Source: Nocardia xishanensis NBRC 101358 (GTDB taxonomy: Bacteria > Actinomycetota > Actinomycetes > Mycobacteriales > Mycobacteriaceae). From it: DNA of 64,000 nucleotides. The stretch lies in the NCBI RefSeq assembly GCF_001613365.1, contig NZ_BDCF01000001.1, forward strand, positions 248,001-312,000, in the 5' to 3' direction. Each line of letters opens with the position of its first letter. Position 1 is the first letter of the stretch. Below are positions 26,390-34,391 of the stretch, piece after piece. Both the position numbers and the translations under genes were made by a program. Below the pieces are notes generated by a model, which saw only the letters and a program-made list of their open reading frames with translations, did no database searches and was not told where the DNA came from.

Positions 26390-28878
26390 CGGCACTGATC
26401 GATCGCTGGCGACTGTTCGGCCTTCGCGAATCCGTGAAACACCGGGGCCGGACCATTGCCTCGATAACGGTGATGGCCGTCTCCGCCGCGTTCCTGGTTT
26501 CGGTCTTCGGCATCTTCGGTTCGTTGACCGGCTCGGTGGACCGGCTGGTCGGCGGCATCGCCGGAAGCGCCGCGCTCGAAGTCACCGGAGTCACCGATTC
26601 CGGATTTCCCGCGTCGATCCGCGACGACATCGCCGCAACTCCGGGGGTCGTGGCAGCGGTCCCCATGGTGCGGACTCAGGTCGACTCCGACAGCGGACCA
26701 GTGCTTCTGCTCGGCGCAGACGCCTCAGCGACAGCGCTGGGCAGCGACCTCCAGGAGGCCGTCGAGCAGCAGCTCGCAGCGCTCGTGTCCACGACGAACG
26801 GAGTCTTGGTCGGTACCGGTGTCGGCGCGACAACCGGCGACATCATTCGGCTGGGATCGCATCGGGTCACGGTCGCGGGCGTGATCCGTGACGGGGCGCC
26901 CGCACGGCTCAACGAAGGCCACTTCGTCCTCACATCCCTGACTATCGCGCAACGAGTAACCGGGCACGCGGGACGTCTGGATTCGGTGATGATAGTCGCC
27001 GAGCCGCACGCGAATCCAGAGGTGCTTCGGGAGGCTGTCGACCGTGCGGTGAACGGCCGGGCGCTGGTGGCCGAGCCCAGCGTTCGCGCCGTACAGACCG
27101 GCAATGGTGTTCGAATACTGCAGTACATGACGCTGATGGGCGCCGCACTGGCCTTCATCGTCGCGGCGTTCTTGATCTATACCACCATGACGATGGCGAT
27201 AGCCCAACGACGACCGACGATTTCGATGCTGCGCGCCGTCGGTGGTCGGCGCCGCACCATCGTCGGCGATCTGCTCGGCGAGGCCGCGATGATCGGTCTG
27301 ATCGGCGGTATGGCGGGCTCCGTGATCGGAATCGGATTCGGCCGCATCGCCATCGGCACGCTGCCCGTTGCGCTGATGCAGTCCGTAGAGGCGCGAACCG
27401 TGTATTCACTGCCCCTCTATGCGATTCCGCTGGCAGTCGGTGCGGCGGTGTGCACCAGCGTGGCCGCATCGGCGGTGGCCGCATACCAGGTGTACAAGGT
27501 GTCACCGATCGAAGCGCTCGCGCCGGTGGGAGCATCGGTCGCCGATCAGGTGCGCCTCTGGCTGCGTGTGGCCGCGATCTGCGTGACTGTCGGCGGACTG
27601 ACGGTTTCCGTTGTCCTGGTGCTCCTTCGGCTGGGCAACTTTTTCTGGTCCGGGTTCGCATTGTCGATGTTCTTCGGCGCGGGTATCGCGCTGTGCTTCG
27701 CGACCATCGGTGGCTTGGTCCGCACGGCGGCGTGGGTGGCGCGGCGTTTCGGCCGTGCCGGTGAGCTCGCCGCCGCGACACTCGAGCGCGCTCCGCGCCG
27801 CGTCTGGGCGACCATGATGACAGTTTTCATGGCCGTGACGGTCACCATCACCATCACGGGCGCGAACAACGACCTGTTGAATTCGGTGCGAAGCTCGCTG
27901 GGAGCGGTCGGCGACGTCGATGTCTGGGTGGCGTCCCATCCGCCGGAACAATTTCCGACCACCGCGCTCCCGTCCGGCCTCGCTGCCGAAGTCGCAGCGC
28001 TTCCCGGCGTCGCGCACGTCACCGAGGGACAGCTCGGCTACGCCACCCTCGGCACCGAGAAGGTCATTCTCTACGGGCTGGACCATGGCAGCGTCAGCCC
28101 GATGTATCAGGATCTGGACCCACAGGTCCGCGCCGATGTCGTCGCGGGGCACGGCATGGTGCTCTCCCGGGATCTCAGCCGCGCTCTGGGCGTCGGGGTC
28201 GGTGATGAACTGTCGATCCGAACTCCGCGCGGACTCCAACGGACTCGGGTGCTGGGTGTGGTCTCGTACTTCTCGGCGCTGACGGGTACCGCCGGTATCG
28301 GACTGAACCAAATGAAGGACTGGTTCGACCGCCCCGGAGCCACCCTGCTGCAGGTCGAAGCCGCACCGGGTGTCGACGAGGCACAGCTGTTGGCATCGAT
28401 CAGGCAGTCGAGCCCTTCCGACGTACATGTCTACTCCGGGGCGGAATCATTGGCCGGCGTCGAAGGCGCTATCCGGCAAGGCATGGCCGTGGCGAATGCC
28501 GTGTGGGTGATCGTCGTACTGATCGCGGCGATAGCACTGTTGAACACCCTCACGCTCTCGGTATTGGAGCGGCGGCGAGAAATCGGGGTGCTGCGCGCCA
28601 TGGGCGCGAGCCGTCGCGTCACGTTGGGCATGGTGCTCGCCGAAGCGGCCGGCATCAGTGTCGTCGGCGGCGGGCTCGGACTGCTGTTCGGCATGGCGAG
28701 TCAATTCTTCTTCGACAGCGTCACCCCGGACATCATGAATATCGACGTCGCCTACCGACCGAACTCGATGGTCCTCGTGTTCACCGCGGCCGCGATAGGA
28801 CTCAGCCTGCTCGGCTCGATTCCACCCGCTCTCCGAGCAGCGCGACTGAACATCATCGAAGCAGTGAGTATCGAATAA
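26386..28878 (+). CDS. FtsX-like (MacB-type) ABC transporter permease, two FtsX domains
   Basis: The 830-aa protein has an N-terminal membrane span (ASITVMAVSAAFLVSVFGIF, residues ~25-44), an extracytoplasmic domain (~45-240), and an FtsX-like membrane unit (~245-375) containing RRPTISMLRAVGGRRRTIVGDLLGEA. Further spans at ~395-445 precede a second extracytoplasmic domain (~475-690) and a C-terminal FtsX unit (~705-825, ERRREIGVLRAMGASRRVTLGMVLAEA). Duplicated FtsX layout in one chain is common in actinobacterial exporters of this class. These mechanotransmission-type systems typically move lipids, peptides or lipoproteins out of the membrane. It is coupled to the ATPase gene; the lipoprotein gene follows after 18 bp. 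Confidence 0.92.
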   Translation: MTALIDRWRLFGLRESVKHRGRTIASITVMAVSAAFLVSVFGIFGSLTGSVDRLVGGIAGSAALEVTGVTDSGFPASIRDDIAATPGVVAAVPMVRTQVDSDSGPVLLLGADASATALGSDLQEAVEQQLAALVSTTNGVLVGTGVGATTGDIIRLGSHRVTVAGVIRDGAPARLNEGHFVLTSLTIAQRVTGHAGRLDSVMIVAEPHANPEVLREAVDRAVNGRALVAEPSVRAVQTGNGVRILQYMTLMGAALAFIVAAFLIYTTMTMAIAQRRPTISMLRAVGGRRRTIVGDLLGEAAMIGLIGGMAGSVIGIGFGRIAIGTLPVALMQSVEARTVYSLPLYAIPLAVGAAVCTSVAASAVAAYQVYKVSPIEALAPVGASVADQVRLWLRVAAICVTVGGLTVSVVLVLLRLGNFFWSGFALSMFFGAGIALCFATIGGLVRTAAWVARRFGRAGELAAATLERAPRRVWATMMTVFMAVTVTITITGANNDLLNSVRSSLGAVGDVDVWVASHPPEQFPTTALPSGLAAEVAALPGVAHVTEGQLGYATLGTEKVILYGLDHGSVSPMYQDLDPQVRADVVAGHGMVLSRDLSRALGVGVGDELSIRTPRGLQRTRVLGVVSYFSALTGTAGIGLNQMKDWFDRPGATLLQVEAAPGVDEAQLLASIRQSSPSDVHVYSGAESLAGVEGAIRQGMAVANAVWVIVVLIAAIALLNTLTLSVLERRREIGVLRAMGASRRVTLGMVLAEAAGISVVGGGLGLLFGMASQFFFDSVTPDIMNIDVAYRPNSMVLVFTAAAIGLSLLGSIPPALRAARLNIIEAVSIE

Positions 28879-28896
28879 CCGAGCAGGAGACTGAAG

Positions 28897-29403
28897 ATGC
28901 AGCGGCACAAGCTTATTCACGGCCGACTGGCGGCGGTCCTTTTCGCCGCGATCGTGGCCGCCATCGTTCCCGCGTGCGGTGGTTCCGACCACGATGCGAA
29001 AACTGACGCACAACACACCACGACGAAGCCGGCCGCCGACCAATCACCGCTGCCGCTGCCCGGCCCCGGCGACCTCAACGCCGGTCTGACGCTGGCGTTG
29101 GACCCGAATACGCCCCGGGAGCAGAAGATCGGAGCCGTGCAGGGCGCAGACGTCGATCCGGATCTGATCGACAAGATGACCCAAGCCGGAGCGGCCAACA
29201 AGGTAACCATGACCATCACGAAGGTGGAGTACGTCGGGGCGGGGGTGATGCAAGCGAGCGCGACACTCACCCTCAATGGCAAGCCGGTGGAGGGCCAAGC
29301 GCAGATCCCCTTCGTCGCCGAGGGTGGTCGCTGGAAGCTTCAAAAGGCATGGGCCTGTCAGATGCTCGCCAATGCGCAGCTCACCTCGTCCGCTTGCCAG
29401 TGA
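28897..29403 (+). CDS. Putative lipoprotein, MTB12-like (low molecular weight antigen family)
   Basis: The 168-aa protein starts MQRHKLIHGRLAAVLFAAIV, a signal sequence ending in VPACGG, a plausible lipobox, followed by a Thr/Ala/Pro-rich linker. The folded part (from about residue 55: LTLALDPNTPREQKIGAVQGADVDPDLIDKM, later VPFVAEGGRWKLQKAWACQMLA in outline) resembles the mycobacterial MTB12/CFP-2 family, whose function is unknown. AGGAG lies 8 nt before the ATG. Co-transcription with a MacB-type transporter suggests an envelope accessory protein, perhaps a substrate-binding or chaperone component. The family call is from memory of the conserved pattern. Confidence 0.78.
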   Translation: MQRHKLIHGRLAAVLFAAIVAAIVPACGGSDHDAKTDAQHTTTKPAADQSPLPLPGPGDLNAGLTLALDPNTPREQKIGAVQGADVDPDLIDKMTQAGAANKVTMTITKVEYVGAGVMQASATLTLNGKPVEGQAQIPFVAEGGRWKLQKAWACQMLANAQLTSSACQ

Positions 29404-29417
29404 CCGGAGCGAATACC

Positions 29418-30071
29418 ATGAGCATCGAAATCGCGAGTCTCGAACCCACGCTCGTCGAGGGCATGACCTCCGATGAACTGGCCGCGGCGATGCCCGAGTT
29501 GGTGCGGACATTCGTCGGGCGAGCCGCCGATCAAGCGACCATGTGGCGTGACTGGTCGATGCGGTGGCTCGCCGCGTGGAACGAGCACGATCTCGAGCGG
29601 GTGCTGACACTCGTCACCGACGATGTCGTGTACGAGGACCCGTCGCTGTTCGGCGAACGGCTTACCGGCAAAGCCGCCCTCCGGGAAGTCGTGACCATGA
29701 CGTGGCGCGCGTTCCCCGATGTGCGTTTCGAGCTCTCGGGCACTCCCTACCTGGCGTTGCTCGGCACCGGCATGGCCGTGCCGTGGCGAATGCGCGCCAC
29801 GTTCGCGGGAGACATGGGCGGTGGCCCGTCACCCCTCGGAATCGCACCGACCGGTCGGCGATTCGACGCCCACGGAGTCGACGTCTACGAACTGAACGAC
29901 GGATTACTCTGCCGCTGGTCGACCACAACCGATCTGTTCGATCTCGCCCAACAGGTCGGCATGCTCCCCGGTCCACGAACCAGACTGTTCCAGTTCGGGA
30001 TTCGCATACAACGGCTGGGCGCACCACTGCTGCGCTCGATCCACAGATTCCGTGGGCGCCACCGCCGATAG
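29418..30071 (+). CDS. SnoaL/NTF2-like polyketide cyclase-related protein
   Basis: The 217-aa product begins MSIEIASLEPTLVEGMTSDE. Its core (residues ~45-185) follows the SnoaL/NTF2 pattern: MRWLAAWNEHDLERVLTLVTDDVVYEDPSLFGERLTGKAALREVV, then a beta-rich barrel with PTGRRFDAHGVDVYELNDGLLCRWSTTTDLFDLAQQVGML. Such proteins act as polyketide cyclases, isomerases or epoxide-opening enzymes, and some are only binding proteins. The start has GGAG upstream and lies 14 bp after the lipoprotein stop, so it ends the operon. The C-terminus is basic (HRFRGRHRR). In context it may process the PKS product. The 141 bp that follow, up to the convergent MarR gene, hold no clear hairpin. Confidence 0.8.
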   Translation: MSIEIASLEPTLVEGMTSDELAAAMPELVRTFVGRAADQATMWRDWSMRWLAAWNEHDLERVLTLVTDDVVYEDPSLFGERLTGKAALREVVTMTWRAFPDVRFELSGTPYLALLGTGMAVPWRMRATFAGDMGGGPSPLGIAPTGRRFDAHGVDVYELNDGLLCRWSTTTDLFDLAQQVGMLPGPRTRLFQFGIRIQRLGAPLLRSIHRFRGRHRR

Positions 30072-30212
30072 GCACCCCGTAGGCGACCGATGTCGACGCG
30101 ATTCGCGCCAGGCCCGCTGATCCCGGCCGGATATCCGCGCAGGCGAGGACCCCGCCGCCGAAAGAACCCAGGCTGATACGAGGGCAGGGCAAGGCGCGAG
30201 GCTGGTACTCCG

Positions 30213-30686
30213 TCAGTCGGTGCGCGCGGTGGCGTCCGGGTTGGTGGCGTCGCGAACGATCCGCAGCGCGACGGTCAGCGCGTCGAGCTGTTCCGGCGTG
30301 AGCAGACCGGTGAACCAGCGCTGAATCGCGTCGAGATAACCCGGTAGTACCTGCTCGAGGCGGCGGACCCCGGCGTCGGTCAGCACCGCGCGGGCGCTGC
30401 GGCGGTCGGCCGGATCGAGTACCCGCTCGACCAATCCCGCCGCCGACAACCGATCGACCAGCCGCGTGACGCCGCTGGTCGACAGCGACGTCTGGGTCGC
30501 GAGGTCCGTCATGCGCAGTCGCCGTTCGGGGGAACGGCTCAGGCGAAGCAGGGCATTCAGGTCCAAGCCGGAGAGGCCGCTCGTCTTCCAGCTCGGCTCC
30601 AGCTTGGTGAGCAGACCGTCGTGCGCCTCGTAGAGCAGGCCCATCACCGTCAGGCGCGGATCGTCGAAGAGGTCGAACTCGTCCAT
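30213..30686 (-). CDS. MarR-family transcriptional regulator
   Basis: The 157-aa protein starts MDEFDLFDDPRLTVMGLLYEAHDGL (ATG at 30686, GAGG nearby). The winged helix occupies residues ~45-115: LNALLRLSRSPERRLRMTDLATQTSLSTSGVTRLVDRLSAAGLVERVLDPADRRSARAVLTDAG, with the classic DRR wing. C-terminal helices serve dimerisation. It diverges from the SGNH hydrolase gene, and the shared gap carries three related repeats that could be its operators. The effector is unknown. Confidence 0.88.
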   Translation of the reverse strand: MDEFDLFDDPRLTVMGLLYEAHDGLLTKLEPSWKTSGLSGLDLNALLRLSRSPERRLRMTDLATQTSLSTSGVTRLVDRLSAAGLVERVLDPADRRSARAVLTDAGVRRLEQVLPGYLDAIQRWFTGLLTPEQLDALTVALRIVRDATNPDATARTD

Positions 30687-30709
30687 GCCCTCGGACTCTA
30701 CCCCAGTAT

Positions 30710-30781
30710 TTGACACGCGGATAGTTGACGAGCGGAATACATCGGAGTAGATATATGCCAACGCAATATTCCTCGCGTCAA
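30710..30781. promoter_or_regulatory. Triple repeat, candidate MarR operators
   Basis: Between the MarR and SGNH genes are TTGACACGCGGATA (30710-30723), TTGACGAGCGGAATA (30725-30739) and the inverted TATTCCTCGCGTCAA (30767-30781), which matches copy two at 13 of 15 positions. The spacing brackets the likely promoters of both genes, which suggests autoregulation and control of the hydrolase. Confidence 0.5.
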
Positions 30782-30797
30782 CGACTTAGGAGTAATC

Positions 30798-31940
30798 ATG
30801 GCATCGCAAGACACCCGGTGGGTCGCGGGCTTCCGTTCGGCCGTCATCAGCCCGGACGAGCGGATCAAGCTCACCGATCCGCACGGATTCGCCGATCAGA
30901 CCCTGCGCCAGGTACTGCACATGGCGGGCGGTGGCGAGCAGATCCGCATTCGCCTGACCAACCGCTACGGACGGTCACCGCTCGTCATCGGGGCCGCCCG
31001 GATCGCGCTGCGTAAGACCGCCGACGAGATCGTCCAGGAGACCGACCGCGAGGTGCGGTTCGCGGGAACCACGAAACTGACAGTGCCCGCGGGCGGCGAA
31101 GCGCTCAGCGACCCGATCGACCTCGCGGTGCAGGCGGGCGACGATCTACTGCTCAGCCTCTACCTGCCCGAACCGACCGGGCTCGCGACGTTCTCGCACA
31201 TGCCAACCGAAGTCGCCTACGTCGCCGACGGCGATCACACCGGCGGCACGGAAATACCTGGGGCACAGGAAATTCCCTCGCGCTTCTTCGTGAGCGGCGT
31301 AGACGTCCTCGCACCCGCCGAGACCGACATCGCCGTGGCCTTCGGGGATTCGTGGTTCGAGGGCTTCGGCAGTACGCTCGGCGCCAATCGCCGCTCCGTG
31401 GACGTGCTCAACGAGCGAACGCAACGCGGCTGGGTGGTCAACCAGGGCATCGGCGGAAACCGGCTGCTCACCGACGAGATCGGCGAACGCGGCCTCGACC
31501 GGTTCGAGCGCGACGCCCGCGACGTCCCCGGCGTGCGCCACGTGGTGATCCATTTCGGCATCAACGACCTCATCCTCGGCGGCATGGGCGGCCAAGCCCC
31601 CGCCACCGCGACGGAACTCATCGACGGCTTCACCGAACTGGCCGGCCGCGCGCACGCCGCCGGGCTGACCATCCACGCGGGCACCATCGGCCCCTACGCG
31701 GGCTGCGTCTACCCGGGCCTCCCCGTCGCCGAAACCCTGGCGACCCGCCGCGCCGTAAACGAATGGATCCGTGGCACAGACGTTTTCGACTCGGTGTTCG
31801 ACGTGGACCGCGCCGTCGCCGATCCGCAGCGCCCGGACTACATCCGGCCCGAATTCGACAGCGGCGACGGCATGCACCTGAACGACGCGGGCGCGCGGGC
31901 GATGGCCGAGTCCGTCGACCTCGCGAAGATCTTCGGGTAG
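30798..31940 (+). CDS. SGNH/GDSL-family hydrolase (esterase/lipase-like)
   Basis: The 380-aa protein begins MASQDTRWVAGFRSAVISPD; AGGAG lies 8 nt upstream. An N-terminal beta domain (~1-165) precedes a GDSL domain (~175-380). SGNH blocks are visible: I FGDSWFEGFGS (Ser), II GIGGNRLL (Gly), III HFGINDLI (Asn), V DGMHLNDAG (Asp/His). Such enzymes cleave carboxyl esters, often acetyl esters of sugars or lipids. There is no signal peptide. It is divergent from a MarR gene, its probable regulator, and convergent with the TetR gene 27 bp away. Confidence 0.88.
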   Translation: MASQDTRWVAGFRSAVISPDERIKLTDPHGFADQTLRQVLHMAGGGEQIRIRLTNRYGRSPLVIGAARIALRKTADEIVQETDREVRFAGTTKLTVPAGGEALSDPIDLAVQAGDDLLLSLYLPEPTGLATFSHMPTEVAYVADGDHTGGTEIPGAQEIPSRFFVSGVDVLAPAETDIAVAFGDSWFEGFGSTLGANRRSVDVLNERTQRGWVVNQGIGGNRLLTDEIGERGLDRFERDARDVPGVRHVVIHFGINDLILGGMGGQAPATATELIDGFTELAGRAHAAGLTIHAGTIGPYAGCVYPGLPVAETLATRRAVNEWIRGTDVFDSVFDVDRAVADPQRPDYIRPEFDSGDGMHLNDAGARAMAESVDLAKIFG

Positions 31941-31967
31941 CCGGATCCCGAACGTTCACAGCCGGAT

Positions 31968-32582
31968 TCAGCGCGGAGACAGTCCGCGCAGCACGATCTC
32001 GACGCCACCGCGGAATTCGTCCTCGACCGACATCTTCCGCGCCTGGCTCGCAGTCTGCACCAGCAGCGGGAAATCGTCGGTCGGCAGCGCCGCGATGGTC
32101 GCGGTGCCCGACCCCGCGATCGAGGCGTAGTGCTCGTTCTGCAGGAAGCCGAGCAGGAAGCCGACCACCGTGCGCTGCGCGATCACCCGGCCCCGGCCGG
32201 TGAAACCGGCGTCGGTGAGCACCGTCAGCATGGCCTCCATCCAGTGCAACGACGCGGCGGAGGACTGGCGGTGCCGCAAGATCAGCGGAACCACGGCGAG
32301 ATGGGCCGCGACGGCGGAGCGCATGCGCGTCAGCAGGACCACGGCCCTGGCGCGCCAATCCTCGCCTTCCGGCGGCGTGGTCGCCATGGCGCCGAGCACC
32401 CGGTCGACCACGAGCACCTCGAGCCGATCCCGGTCCGCGACATAGCGGTACAGGCCCATGGTGGCGATGCCGAGTTCTTTCGCGACGGCCCGCATGGTCA
32501 GCCCTTCCAGCCCGTGGCGGTCGATGACCGCGAGGGCGGCGTTGCCGAGATCGTCGGTGGTCAGCGAGCGAGGACGTGGCAT
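31968..32582 (-). CDS. TetR-family regulator with TetR_C ligand domain
   Basis: The 204-aa protein starts MPRPRSLTTDDLGNAALAVIDRHGLEGLTMRAVAKELGIATMGLYRYVADRDRL in outline, a canonical TetR helix-turn-helix over residues ~10-55. The C-terminal TetR_C-like domain ends EIVLRGLSPR. ATG at 32582 is taken rather than an upstream alternative because it gives the usual short N-terminus. It diverges from the peroxiredoxin-like gene across a 71-bp gap with strong symmetric sites and most likely represses that gene. Confidence 0.87.
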   Translation of the reverse strand: MPRPRSLTTDDLGNAALAVIDRHGLEGLTMRAVAKELGIATMGLYRYVADRDRLEVLVVDRVLGAMATTPPEGEDWRARAVVLLTRMRSAVAAHLAVVPLILRHRQSSAASLHWMEAMLTVLTDAGFTGRGRVIAQRTVVGFLLGFLQNEHYASIAGSGTATIAALPTDDFPLLVQTASQARKMSVEDEFRGGVEIVLRGLSPR

Positions 32583-32653
32583 GGGTTGACAGCGTACAAG
32601 GTACGCGCATACTTGTCGTAGGCGTACGTCGTACACCTACGAAGGAGAATCCC
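32583..32653. promoter_or_regulatory. TetR/peroxiredoxin intergenic promoter and operators
   Basis: For the plus-strand gene, -35 TTGACA (32586-32591) and -10 CATACT (32608-32613, 16-bp spacing) are visible. Two inverted repeats overlap or follow it: ACAAGGTA with TACTTGT (32596-32615 region), and GTAGGCGTAC with GTACACCTAC around a 3-bp centre (32618-32640, 9 of 10 paired). Both fit a TetR dimer site controlling both divergent genes. Confidence 0.6.
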
Positions 32654-33211
32654 ATGGCACTGCCCACTTCCGTCGCCGCACGCACCTTGCTGACCATCAC
32701 CGGCGTGGAGGTACCGATCCCGGACCCCGATTGCCTCGTACACCTGCAATTCCGCCGCTTCGCGGGCTGCCCGGTGTGCAACCTGCACCTGCGCTCGATC
32801 GTCGCCCGCCACGCCGAGATCACCGCGGCGAACGTCCGCGAGGTGATCGTCTTCCACTCGCACACGGACGAATTGCGCAAGTACACCGACGATCTGCCGC
32901 TCGACGTGATCGCCGACCCGGACCGCGTCCTCTACCGCGAGTTCGGCGTCGAATCCGCGCCGCGCGCCCTGCTCGACCCGCGCGGCTGGCCCGCCATCGC
33001 CCGCGCCGTCGCCCACGACCTGCGCGCCGCACTGCGCGGCGACCGCCCCGCTCCCCCGTCCCGTCCCGACGGCGGCAGCCTCGGCCTGCCCGCCGACTTC
33101 CTCATCGCTCCCGGCGGCCGCGTACTGGCGTCCAAGCACGGCTCACACGTCTACGACCAGTGGTCGGTGGACGAACTACTGGCGCTCGTGCCCGCCGAGC
33201 AGCTCCGGTGA
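32654..33211 (+). CDS. Peroxiredoxin-like (AhpC/TSA-type) protein
   Basis: The 185-aa protein starts MALPTSVAARTLLTITGVEV after GAAGGAG. The redox site is FRRFAGCPVCNLHL (CPVC, residues ~35-40), followed by VIVFHSHTDELRKYTDDLPLDVIADPDRVLYREFGVESAP and GLPADFLIAPGGRVL, the thioredoxin-fold pattern of the AhpC/TSA-like group. It probably reduces peroxides or acts as a thiol oxidoreductase in the cytoplasm. The divergent TetR gene is its likely regulator. The following 283 bp to the next gene show no ORF with a ribosome site. Confidence 0.82.
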   Translation: MALPTSVAARTLLTITGVEVPIPDPDCLVHLQFRRFAGCPVCNLHLRSIVARHAEITAANVREVIVFHSHTDELRKYTDDLPLDVIADPDRVLYREFGVESAPRALLDPRGWPAIARAVAHDLRAALRGDRPAPPSRPDGGSLGLPADFLIAPGGRVLASKHGSHVYDQWSVDELLALVPAEQLR

Positions 33212-33494
33212 CGGGGATCGCCGAGACTTCTGACCTTCGTCCCGCTCACCGTGTCGAAGACTCCCGCAAGGCATGAGCAACCCCGGAACAGCTGACCGAC
33301 ACCGTGCTCGGCGCGCTGGGCTCATGGGAAGCTCTTCACCGAGGAACACCGCCTTCTCGCGTGACCAGGGCAGTCGAACCGGAAGTAGTTGGCGCGGGCC
33401 AGTTTTCGTAACGTTGGCGCTAATGAGACCGATTGGTCAAATGCGGAACACTACGAGCCGCCATCCATAACCATGGAACTGAGAAGGACTCATT

Positions 33495-33710
33495 ATGTCG
33501 TTCACCAAGCTGCTCGGCGCGGGCGTCGCGGCACTGGCCTTCGGAGCCGTCCTCACCGCGGGTCCGGCTGCGGCCGAACCGATTACCGTCACACCGGTGA
33601 TCGCGCCCGGCGAGCCCGCACCGGGCGCGTCGTCCGGTAGTGCACTGCTCAGCGGCTTCGATGGGCTGCTTCGCATGATGCGGTGCGGCTCGGCCTACAG
33701 CTGCAACTAG
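33495..33710 (+). CDS. Small secreted peptide (71 aa)
   Basis: The product starts MSFTKLLGAGVAALAFGAV with a classical signal peptide, cleavage probably after AGPAAA. This leaves a mature peptide of about 45 residues that is Pro/Ala/Ser-rich and ends LLRMMRCGSAYSCN with two Cys able to form a small loop. GAAGGAC lies upstream of the ATG, and a strong hairpin follows the stop, so the gene is monocistronic. Similar tiny secreted proteins of unknown function are common in Nocardia and mycobacteria. No function is assigned. Confidence 0.72.
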   Translation: MSFTKLLGAGVAALAFGAVLTAGPAAAEPITVTPVIAPGEPAPGASSGSALLSGFDGLLRMMRCGSAYSCN

Positions 33711-33735
33711 GAGTCGGGCGCATAGCCCAATCGAC

Positions 33736-33766
33736 GGCACGGGCGGAATTGGCTTCCGCCCGTGCC
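33736..33766 (+). terminator. Strong terminator hairpin after secreted-peptide gene
   Basis: A perfect 13-bp stem (GGCACGGGCGGAA and TTCCGCCCGTGCC) with a 5-nt loop begins 25 bp after the stop codon. No T-tract follows, as usual in high-GC actinobacteria. Confidence 0.75.
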
Positions 33767-33898
33767 ACCGGGCACTGATAACCCGGTGCGCCAGCCGGAC
33801 CTGCTCGATCCAGCAGTGTCCGAAATCATCATGCGACACTCGAATTCACTTGGGAGCGGCGGCATTCGACCTGGCCCGATCAGATTCGGCCGCTCGGT

Positions 33899-34281
33899 TC
33901 ATGGCAGCAGTGCGGCCGGGTCGAGAATGAACTCGAAAGGTGTTCGCACGGTTATCTTCTCACCGGCGGCGACCCGATGCGTCGGCTCATAGCCGCCGTC
34001 GCCGCCGAGGGAATGGACGAACGCCACCGGCAACGACTCGCCGGGCAGTTGTCCCTTGAAGGCGTTGAGCTCGAAGCGCCAGTAATTCGGGATGCCCGCC
34101 TCGGCATAGAGAACCGGCTTCACCATGCGGTCCTGCAAGGTTGTCGACTTGGATGCCGCGGCTTCGGGGACGCGTTCACGACGAGCAGGCCATACAGTAC
34201 CTCGTACCGGAGTCCGTCCTCCGGCATGTGATCGAGATCGGCAGCCGTCCAACGATCTGAGCCGGGAACCGGCATCGCCAT
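33899..34281 (-). pseudogene. Uma2-family endonuclease remnant (internal deletion and frameshift)
   Basis: From the ATG at 34281 the frame reads MAMPVPGSDRWTAADLDHMP, then EDGLRYEVLYGLLVVNASPKPRH, the N-terminus of Uma2 (DUF820) proteins, and then stops soon after. Homology resumes in another frame as LQDRMVKPVLYAEAGIP and NYWRFEL, ending FEFILDPAALLP, the normal Uma2 C-terminus. The middle of the fold, about 60-80 residues with much of the active site, is missing. A single internal deletion that shifts frame explains this. Uma2 genes are multicopy in Nocardia and decay often. It probably makes no functional product. Confidence 0.75.
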
Positions 34282-34306
34282 CGAACACCTCCGACCTCGG
34301 TCGAAA

Positions 34307-34324
34307 CCGACCCATATGGGTCGG
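34307..34324. promoter_or_regulatory. 18-bp perfect palindrome upstream of the Uma2 remnant
   Basis: CCGACCCATATGGGTCGG is fully symmetric and lies 26 bp upstream of the Uma2 ATG. It may be an operator or part of a hairpin. Its role is unknown. Confidence 0.4.
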
Positions 34325-34340
34325 CTCTGCCCGAGTCCAG

Positions 34341-34383
34341 CTCAGTCGGCACGGTCGACCTGGGGTCTTCCGCGCCGACTGAG
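34341..34383 (-). terminator. Probable terminator of the NRPS gene
   Basis: CTCAGTCGGC and GCCGACTGAG form a perfect 10-bp stem around a 23-nt loop that contains a nested GGTCGACC. It begins 8 bp past the NRPS stop codon on the minus strand, which is the expected place for its terminator. Confidence 0.55.
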
Positions 34384-34391
34384 CGGGCACA

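Noticed and set aside
30072..30212. tRNA or other RNA gene between SnoaL and MarR
   Set aside because: No cloverleaf or clear hairpin could be drawn; it is a plain convergent gap. No tRNA or rRNA was seen anywhere in the window.
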